A stretch of 21,339 nucleotides of DNA from Coemansia sp. RSA 922. Its lineage: Eukaryota; Kickxellomycota; Kickxellomycetes; Kickxellales; Kickxellaceae. Below, one piece after another: positions 16,256 to 21,339 of this stretch. The stretch covers positions 1-21,339 of the forward strand of contig JANBQS010000313.1 of NCBI GenBank assembly GCA_027577415.1, given 5' to 3'. The first letter of the stretch is position 1. The number at the start of each line of letters is the position of its first letter. The notes under the pieces were generated by a model. That model had not been told where the DNA came from. It was given only the letters and a program-made list of their open reading frames with translations, and did not search any database. The translations under genes and the position numbers were made by a program.

Positions 16256-16900
16256 ATGTATCTCAATTCAGATGAACGCGCCTCTACTACAGTGACAATT
16301 TGCATGCCAAACATGACAATATACAATATCAATAATTTTGAATTTGGCAATGATAGCAAAGTGTGTGATATCAGCGAAAGAATCCGCAGAGGTATCCAAG
16401 ATCTATCCAACCATTCTTTGGTTTTCTTGAATCAAGGACAAGAACTCCCGGTTGAGCAAAGCAAGGGGATAGTTGAATTGCTTGGTAAGCCAAATGATAT
16501 AGTCAAGGAGTCGAAGCCATATCCCTTCTCCACGCCGCTTAATTTCAAGCTCGTTGAATTAACCAGTGTTGATATTGTGGTCAAGTATGATAATCCCTTG
16601 GATCCAAATCCCATTAAAGACGGGCTGTTTAGCTTTCCTGGCGTGAAGTGTGAAGCTGCTATAGATGACTTGATCTTTAAGAGTGATAACAGTGAGTTGA
16701 CCAGTCGTGTCACTGGCGAGTATGAAGTTGTTTCGTGCGTAGTGCAGGCTAGTGGAGTCAGGAGAAAGTACACCAACGATCTGGCGAAAAATAGCATAGC
16801 AGATGCGCTGAGCAGCTTAAAGGACCAGTACGGATTGATTAGAAAGGGAGCTGTGAGCATTACCGTTTCAGTCATATCTTCGTTCAGCGGCACAGTTTAA
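16256..16900 (+). CDS. Unrecognised 214-residue protein, possible ubiquitin-like fold
   Basis: I do not recognise this protein. The frame is open for 214 residues from ATG 16256 behind a good TATA box; the frame also extends upstream of that ATG, but through the TATA box. Residues about 12-68 read like a ubiquitin-type beta-grasp: strand TVTICMP, strand TIYNINNFEF, helix DISERIRRGIQDL, strand SLVFLNQGQELP. The second half (about 103-210) starts with SVDIVVKY; near 165-200, EYEVVSCVVQ then NDLAKNSIADALSSL faintly recalls the strand-helix end of a double-stranded-RNA-binding fold. Both are by-eye guesses. No signal peptide or membrane helix is visible. Codons are more A/T-rich than in neighbours, fitting a low-expressed, fast-evolving or recently acquired gene. 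PDRG1-like follows 123 bp downstream. Confidence 0.65.
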   Translation: MYLNSDERASTTVTICMPNMTIYNINNFEFGNDSKVCDISERIRRGIQDLSNHSLVFLNQGQELPVEQSKGIVELLGKPNDIVKESKPYPFSTPLNFKLVELTSVDIVVKYDNPLDPNPIKDGLFSFPGVKCEAAIDDLIFKSDNSELTSRVTGEYEVVSCVVQASGVRRKYTNDLAKNSIADALSSLKDQYGLIRKGAVSITVSVISSFSGTV

Positions 16901-16911
16901 TGATTTTCAGT

Positions 16912-16922
16912 CCAATAATTGG
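16912..16922. promoter_or_regulatory. Palindromic double CCAAT box before PDRG1
   Basis: CCAATAATTGG places two CCAAT boxes back to back with one base between them, 101 bp upstream of the PDRG1-like ATG and just past the orphan gene's stop codon. It is followed by the palindrome GGCGCC (16921-16926). This is a candidate binding site for the HAP complex encoded at the left of the window. Confidence 0.45.
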
Positions 16923-17023
16923 CGCCATGATCCGTGAATAGTTAAAAATATTTTTTTTTGTCTAGATATAGTATATTTAGTCAAAGCAGCATATTTACAC
17001 TTGTTTTCGTTGTAATTGTCATC

Positions 17024-17425
17024 ATGGAAGCTGTAGAATATCAGGCCAAGGTCGAGGCGCTAGCCGAGGACATTCTCACCGACAAACAACTAGCCATAGA
17101 CTATGACCGCAAGCGCCAAGAGAACCGCGAGGCATTGCGCAGCCTACGAGAGCAATCCAAGAAAAGCAAACCAAACAGCGTTTTAGCGACGACAACAGTA
17201 AACATGGGAGATTTCTTTATCCAACTACCACTGCCCAAAGCTCAGAAAATGATGGAAGAGGCACAAGCCGAGCTTGACAAAGCCATTGATGACGTACGCC
17301 AAAGGCTAAAAGCCAAGGTCAAACTGCTAGGAGAGCTGGAAGGCGACGAAAAACTAGTGTCAGTAGCAAAGGCTATGGATCTCAAGAGTGTGTCGGGTCA
17401 AGATCTTTACGGGATTTCTCGCTAA
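17024..17425 (+). CDS. PDRG1: PDRG1-like prefoldin-family protein
   Basis: A 133-residue protein, the same length as human PDRG1. It has the prefoldin layout: an N-terminal coiled-coil helix (about 1-48, EALAEDILTDKQLAIDYDRK and QENREALRSL), a beta hairpin (about 52-70, with VNMGDFFIQLP) and a second coiled-coil helix (about 72-108, MMEEAQAELDKAIDDVRQRL). The DKQxxxDxDxKRxxNREALRSL pattern and the FFIQLP/xPxxxxxMxE stretch match PDRG1. PDRG1 is a subunit of the R2TP/prefoldin-like chaperone complex, which helps assemble RNA polymerases, snoRNPs and PIKK kinases. I chose ATG 17024 by family length. It is convergent with TMEM14, with a 17-bp gap between stop codons. Confidence 0.87.
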   Translation: MEAVEYQAKVEALAEDILTDKQLAIDYDRKRQENREALRSLREQSKKSKPNSVLATTTVNMGDFFIQLPLPKAQKMMEEAQAELDKAIDDVRQRLKAKVKLLGELEGDEKLVSVAKAMDLKSVSGQDLYGISR

Positions 17426-17442
17426 TAACCAATATATTTACG

Positions 17443-17757
17443 TCAAAGTGTTTTGGCAGCAAAGCGGATCGCCATGAGCAAACTCGTTACGGCTACCATG
17501 CCAGCGGGCATAAATTTCTTGCTGCTCATGAAGCGACTGCCCATGACTAGGAACAGGACGACGCAGAGAGCGGCAGGAATGATGTTTGCTGACTTGGATG
17601 CTCCCGCGCTTGCTGCAAACTGTGCGCTTAGAGAGATGAGCGCGCCAAATATAAGACCGCTTGCCAGCGACGCCGTACTGTTGGACTTTAGGTAACCAAT
17701 AACTCCGCCTAGCGCGATAAACGCAGCGAACGACAAGCCGAGAATGTCGACGGGCAT
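17443..17757 (-). CDS. TMEM14 (UPF0136) family membrane protein
   Basis: A 104-residue protein with four hydrophobic helices at about 4-21, 29-47, 58-74 and 84-101. It carries the family motifs GGVIGYLKSNSTASLASGL and GSRF then KFMPAG. TMEM14 proteins sit in the mitochondrial inner membrane in animals, where TMEM14C is needed for porphyrin transport in haem synthesis; the fungal role is less clear. I chose ATG 17757; a longer in-frame start would need a non-ATG codon. The gene lies 91 bp downstream of the next minus-strand gene's stop codon, so its promoter must be very short or overlap that gene's 3' end. Confidence 0.9.
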   Translation of the reverse strand: MPVDILGLSFAAFIALGGVIGYLKSNSTASLASGLIFGALISLSAQFAASAGASKSANIIPAALCVVLFLVMGSRFMSSKKFMPAGMVAVTSLLMAIRFAAKTL

Positions 17758-17848
17758 TTCAATATTTACTTTCAGAAGGAGCGAATTCGCCAAGTGCGGA
17801 AATAATAAAATAAAAAAGTGAGTATGAAGCAGAGGAGAGCCTGGGAAT

Positions 17849-19720
17849 CTATGCCACTATCGCCTCGAGCCGCGATTTCCATGCAGCTACTGTTGAGCTG
17901 GCCACAGCACCTCTCCTAGGACTTTGCTCGGCGGTCATAGCAGCAGTAAGCTTTTTGGTGCAGCCTTGTAGTGGTCGGTCCAAGTTGGCCAGCAACGCCT
18001 GGCTATGGGCATTGGCCAATTCTAACCGCAAGGCAGCATAGCGGGCATCTAAATGCCGATAAATACTAGCCTCGAGCTGTCGCCAGCGCCGACCAAGCCA
18101 CACGAATGCCAGCATAGAAAGGCCCAGACCACCAGAGGCAGCATACACTAACGGGGCATTAAAGTACACGGCGCTTGTGGCGGCTCCAACTATAGCACTG
18201 GCATGGATAGTCCAGAACTGCGCCAGCGACCAGCGGATGTATCTAGGTATCCCATCCAAGCACTCGTCAGCGTCTGCTAACTTATCTCTGGCGTCCCAAA
18301 CAGGTCTCACGAGAACAAACCTATCCACAGCCTCGGTTTGCACTGCCAGCGCCCGCAGCGCGTTTCGGCCCGACACCAGCTCAGCCTCAGAGCTGCTGCT
18401 CAGGTGCGAGCAATCAAGTCCATTGGCCAGTTCGCTGGCTGTATGCCTAATCGATCCGTCTAGTCGGCCAGCAGCGTGGATCATACCGAGCTCGGCCTCT
18501 TCCATCGATCTCTTGAGAACTGAGTCGTCAATAAGACTGTCTGACACCTCGTATACGCGCATCAACACTGCTTGCCATATCTTTCCGCTTGCAAACCACG
18601 CCCGGATGCGACGCTTGACAGCACCATTGCTGGAGTCAATGGTTAGCAGGTCACTGCTCTCGAACGACTCTTGGATACGCTTACTCAACGGAGACAGTGA
18701 GTCGGAGTCCTTGGAGCTAATCGAATCCACAAGCGCAAGCAGGGATGCTGGCGATGTACCAGCAGCAGTCTCCTCCATGCTGCCCAAACGCGGGCTGACT
18801 GGCGCAAAAACAAATGTGCCACCGTGCTCTGCGCACAAAATAGTAGCACGCATTGCGCTAGCTAGAAGCGCCGCAGTGTCGCCGTCGCGTGGTCCCAGAT
18901 GCAGCATATCCCTATCGCCGCTTAGAAGAGCATCGGTGGGAGCTACCCAACACGACGCCTCTGCTAAAGACGATGTAGGCATGCCAAGGGCGCCCAGGGA
19001 CTCGCGCAAAAGCCCTGAGAATGCGTCGACAGTGGCAGGGCTGGCGTCAAGGCCGCTCAGGACTAGGGACGTGTGTGGGTGCAACTGCAGACACTGGCGA
19101 AGCGAATCTGTGCTGGTCAACGTCTGGACGATGTTTGTGCTGCCAGCAACAATGACTATGCGGTCGCAGTCAAATAACCAGTCAGCAAACACGTTGCATT
19201 CCTGCATGCTGGCCGCTGAGGCCGCAAGCAAGTCGAAGCTGATATTACCAATTTCAGCTGCATCCGTAGAGCCACTATCTGCCACTAGAGCTGCTTGGGA
19301 TTCCAGCCCATCAGCGTAGATAACACCCACACGTCGCGTCGCCCGTTCTTTACGGCTATCGCTAGCCAGGCGACCAACCCGTTCAGACCAACGGATCAGA
19401 GACGGAGGAGTCTGGATGGATCCAAGCGCAGCCACCATATCAGCAGCCAGATCCAACGTAGGAGCAGCAGGCGGTGGTCGCGGTATATCTGTGCTTCTTG
19501 CTGCTATGGGCGTGCCAGTCGGACTGACGCTGATACCGCGCAGCTGCCCTAACAAAGGTGCGCGCCTGCGTTGTGGCAAGCGCTGAGCTGGCGATACCAC
19601 TAGTCCAGGCGGCGACACTGCTGCTGGGCGAATGCCATGTGAAGACGAAATTAGCGTCCGATAGCCAGTCGTGACTATAGCCCTCGTGCGCTGGCGCAGG
19701 GCTGAGGCGTGTATGAACAT
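17849..19720 (-). CDS. Mitochondrial membrane protein with degenerate GTPase-like core (Mmc1-like?)
   Basis: A 623-residue protein. The N-terminus (about 1-75) is rich in Arg, Ser and Ala and lacks acidic residues, typical of a mitochondrial presequence. Residues about 129-265 look like a broken GTPase fold: RRVGVIYADGLESQA sits where a P-loop should be but has no GKS/T; DRIVIVAG (186-193) fits a hydrophobic core strand; SLVLSGLDA (218-226) sits where N/TKxD is expected; CWVAPTDAL follows like the last guanine motif. A helical middle leads to a close pair of membrane helices (about 504-543), then a basic turn and an amphipathic helix (RQLEASIYRHLDARYAALRLELA). This layout resembles fungal Mmc1, a dynamin-like cristae protein without GTPase activity; that name is a suggestion from memory. 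ATG 19720 is the first in frame. Confidence 0.5.
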   Translation of the reverse strand: MFIHASALRQRTRAIVTTGYRTLISSSHGIRPAAVSPPGLVVSPAQRLPQRRRAPLLGQLRGISVSPTGTPIAARSTDIPRPPPAAPTLDLAADMVAALGSIQTPPSLIRWSERVGRLASDSRKERATRRVGVIYADGLESQAALVADSGSTDAAEIGNISFDLLAASAASMQECNVFADWLFDCDRIVIVAGSTNIVQTLTSTDSLRQCLQLHPHTSLVLSGLDASPATVDAFSGLLRESLGALGMPTSSLAEASCWVAPTDALLSGDRDMLHLGPRDGDTAALLASAMRATILCAEHGGTFVFAPVSPRLGSMEETAAGTSPASLLALVDSISSKDSDSLSPLSKRIQESFESSDLLTIDSSNGAVKRRIRAWFASGKIWQAVLMRVYEVSDSLIDDSVLKRSMEEAELGMIHAAGRLDGSIRHTASELANGLDCSHLSSSSEAELVSGRNALRALAVQTEAVDRFVLVRPVWDARDKLADADECLDGIPRYIRWSLAQFWTIHASAIVGAATSAVYFNAPLVYAASGGLGLSMLAFVWLGRRWRQLEASIYRHLDARYAALRLELANAHSQALLANLDRPLQGCTKKLTAAMTAEQSPRRGAVASSTVAAWKSRLEAIVA

Positions 19721-19943
19721 TCCAGGCGACAAGTACAGAAATTAAAGAGGGTGCTAAGAAGAAAGAAAAGTACTTTTTTTTTTTTTTTTTGCTGGCTCGC
19801 TCACGCTTGCAGTTCGCATCTTCGATGGTCTCTGGACCGGCTCTTTCCTCCACTCCCCTTATCAGTGATAGTTGGTGCCGCAAGTTGAAATATATATAGA
19901 GGTCCAAACCAAGAAGAAAAAAAATAGGTGGACTATGTCGGCA
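19721..19943 (-). promoter_or_regulatory. Spacer with T17 tract between SPE3 and mitochondrial gene
   Basis: These 223 bp hold the 3' end of SPE3 and the promoter of the mitochondrial gene. A run of 17 T (19774-19790) lies 54-70 bp upstream of the mitochondrial gene's ATG; such poly(dA:dT) tracts commonly keep fungal promoters nucleosome-free. No clear TATA box or polyadenylation hexamer is visible. Confidence 0.45.
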
Positions 19944-20933
19944 CTAGGAAGATTCGTCAGACTTGGCGGCGGTGGCACCAGCATTGGTGGTGGTGGCAGC
20001 GGTGGTAGCAGCAGCAGGAGCTCCAGCAGACTGGTCGATGTCTCCAATAGCCAGGCGGGTAAAGTTGGGCAAGACAAATGCTGCGCGATGGATATCGGCG
20101 TTGTAGTACTTGAACAGCTTGAGCTCCTGCTCAGGCGACATACGACGGAGCGGCACCTTAAAGTTGGTGGTCTTATCCTTGCTACACAAGATGAAGCCGA
20201 TCTGGCCCGACGGGTACGTAGGGATAGTGGTATAGGCATACTCGGCAACGGGGAACAGCTTGCGCGCAAAAGTCAGAACCTCCTTGATCAGGGGCAGGTG
20301 CAGCCACTGGCACTCGCCCTGAGTCGACACGATACCGCCGTCACGCAATGCGTCGCGCATCAGCTCATAGTACCGAGACTGGTACAGGCTCTCGGCGGGA
20401 CCGACAGGATCCGACGAATCAGTAATAATGACATCAAAGTAGTTCTTCTTGTTCTGCAAGAACTCGAATCCATCGCCAATGTGCACTGCGACCTTGGGAT
20501 CCGCGTAGCTGACCGCCAACGAAGGCAGGTACTTTTTGGAAACACGAATAACAGCCTCATCAATATCACACAGCACGGCCTCCTTGACCTGAGGGTGCTT
20601 GATGGCCTCGCGTAGGACGCCGCCGTCGCCTCCGCCGATGACCAGGACGCGCTCCGGGTTGGGATGGGAGAAGAGAGCAGGGTGCGTGATCATCTCTTGG
20701 TAGCTAAACTCATCGCGCTCGGTGACTTGGATCACGCCGTCTAGGACCAGGACGTTGCCGTAGGTCTTGGATTCGAATACTAGCACGTCTTGGTACTTTG
20801 ACTTTTCGACGTGCAGGATCTGGCCTACTTCAATGTTCATCGACTGCCCGGGCCACATGGCGCCGGACTCGCGGAACCACCCGTTGCTGATGTTGGCGTG
20901 CGCCAGCTTGCCGCTTGCTGAAGAAGAAGACAT
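19944..20933 (-). CDS. SPE3: Spermidine synthase
   Basis: A 329-residue cytosolic aminopropyltransferase making spermidine from putrescine and decarboxylated S-adenosylmethionine; spermidine in turn supports eIF5A hypusination. Motifs in order: GWFRE near the start, [20 protein letters not shown] (from about 61), the nucleotide-binding loop [12 protein letters not shown] (about 98-109), the acidic strand end CDIDEAVI, and [15 protein letters not shown] (about 170-184) with the catalytic Asp residues. QGECQWLH and [13 protein letters not shown] are canonical. The core ends near residue 300; a further 29-residue Ala/Thr tail encoded by GGT/GGC-like repeats is unusual. ATG 20933 matches family starts. 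Codon choice is biased toward C/G endings, as expected for high expression. Confidence 0.97.
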   Translation of the reverse strand: MSSSSASGKLAHANISNGWFRESGAMWPGQSMNIEVGQILHVEKSKYQDVLVFESKTYGNVLVLDGVIQVTERDEFSYQEMITHPALFSHPNPERVLVIGGGDGGVLREAIKHPQVKEAVLCDIDEAVIRVSKKYLPSLAVSYADPKVAVHIGDGFEFLQNKKNYFDVIITDSSDPVGPAESLYQSRYYELMRDALRDGGIVSTQGECQWLHLPLIKEVLTFARKLFPVAEYAYTTIPTYPSGQIGFILCSKDKTTNFKVPLRRMSPEQELKLFKYYNADIHRAAFVLPNFTRLAIGDIDQSAGAPAAATTAATTTNAGATAAKSDESS

Positions 20934-21339
20934 AGGTAAAAAAATCGAGTGCTATAAGAGATAACAGATAAGGAAGGAGAGCTGAGGATGCTTGGGGTGA
21001 AAAGAAACCCAAGGAAATGCCGTAAACCAGTCTGGGCCTCTTCCTTCCCCATCATCTGCTTGTCCGCTGCTTGTCTGCCTCGGCCGCTGCCAACGCTTTA
21101 TTTTGACTATTCTGGCTCAGCTTAACTCCAAGCTCAGATCGTCGTACCTGGATGGTGGCACTGGTGATAACGTGACCCGGGCGGATCCGAAACTGTACCT
21201 TGTTCATCCCAGCCAATGGGAGCGCGGATAAGGGGTGCAAAAGAACACAGGACCCCAATCTGTCACATCCGTTTCTGTACGAAGGACCCGCCTGTCTGGC
21301 CTGTCCTGCTAAATTCTTTTTCATCCACCTTATTTTTTT
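20934..21339. promoter_or_regulatory. SPE3 upstream region with CCAAT/GATA sites
   Basis: About 406 bp with no supported gene; a 90-residue minus-strand frame (21052-21324) shows no family features. GATAA occurs at 20960-20964 and GATAAGG at 20967-20973, close to the SPE3 start. Further up, CCAAT (21213-21217) is followed after 9 bp by GATAAGGGG (21227-21235), matching the arrangement in front of HAP3. Confidence 0.5.

Noticed and set aside
18177..19319. 380-residue plus-strand open frame
   Set aside because: It lies opposite the mitochondrial membrane protein gene and is best explained as the antisense shadow of a GC-biased coding region; its Ser/Ala/Arg-rich content has no domain.
19872..20615. 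247-residue plus-strand open frame
   Set aside because: Antisense shadow of spermidine synthase, whose motifs are unmistakable.
21052..21324. 90-residue minus-strand open frame starting with ATG
   Set aside because: No family resemblance or promoter; it covers the SPE3 upstream sites and would need to end just before the SPE3 transcript begins.
1..21339. tRNA, rRNA, CRISPR array, transposon or viral genes
   Set aside because: I searched by eye for tRNA B-box-like strings, regularly spaced repeats, transposase or integrase motifs and long terminal repeats, and found none.

Overview
The window looks like nuclear DNA of a fungus. It encodes a HAP3/NF-YB CCAAT-binding subunit, cyclin H, a Ubp9/USP12-46-type deubiquitinase, the peroxin Pex10, an AVO1/SIN1 TORC2 subunit, Bud13, a TMEM14 protein and spermidine synthase. 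The genes are compact and mostly intronless. The one intron I can place (3369-3503) carries a perfect TACTAAC branch site. Together these point to a small-intron fungus; an early-diverging lineage such as Kickxellales is my guess, not something the sequence proves. I see no tRNA, rRNA, CRISPR array, insertion sequence or transposon.

Layout, left to right. Positions 1-1123 are non-coding and rich in unusual DNA: two G-quadruplex motifs on the minus strand, a T23 run, a 36-bp alternating purine-pyrimidine tract and a tandem forkhead-like repeat. Then come HAP3 (+), cyclin H (-), the ubiquitin protease (+, two exons), PEX10 (+), a NUFIP1-like CCCH protein (-), SIN1 (+), BUD13 (+) and an MCT-type transporter (-). 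Positions 14538-16255 form a gene-poor, AT-rich stretch. It holds one possible small Ser-rich gene (-) and the promoter of an unrecognised 214-residue protein (+, 16256-16900). Conserved genes then resume: a PDRG1-like prefoldin (+), TMEM14 (-), a mitochondrial membrane protein with what looks like a dead GTPase/dynamin core (-, possibly Mmc1) and spermidine synthase (-).

Most genes are housekeeping and need not act together. Three of them, NUFIP1-like, PDRG1-like and SIN1, do relate to the R2TP/prefoldin-like chaperone (PAQosome) and TOR. NUFIP1-like and SIN1 share one 267-bp divergent promoter. Two gene pairs end tail-to-tail only 16-17 bp apart (BUD13/transporter and PDRG1/TMEM14), so their 3' UTRs probably overlap.

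The regulatory DNA has visible structure. A CCAAT box followed 9 bp later by GATAAGGGG occurs upstream of both HAP3 and SPE3. A palindromic double CCAAT box precedes PDRG1. All five CACGTG E-boxes I could find by eye lie between genes. I did not find a clearly new multi-gene system. The least explained parts are the 214-residue orphan protein with its promoter, the non-B DNA cluster near 675-865, and the degenerate-GTPase mitochondrial protein.
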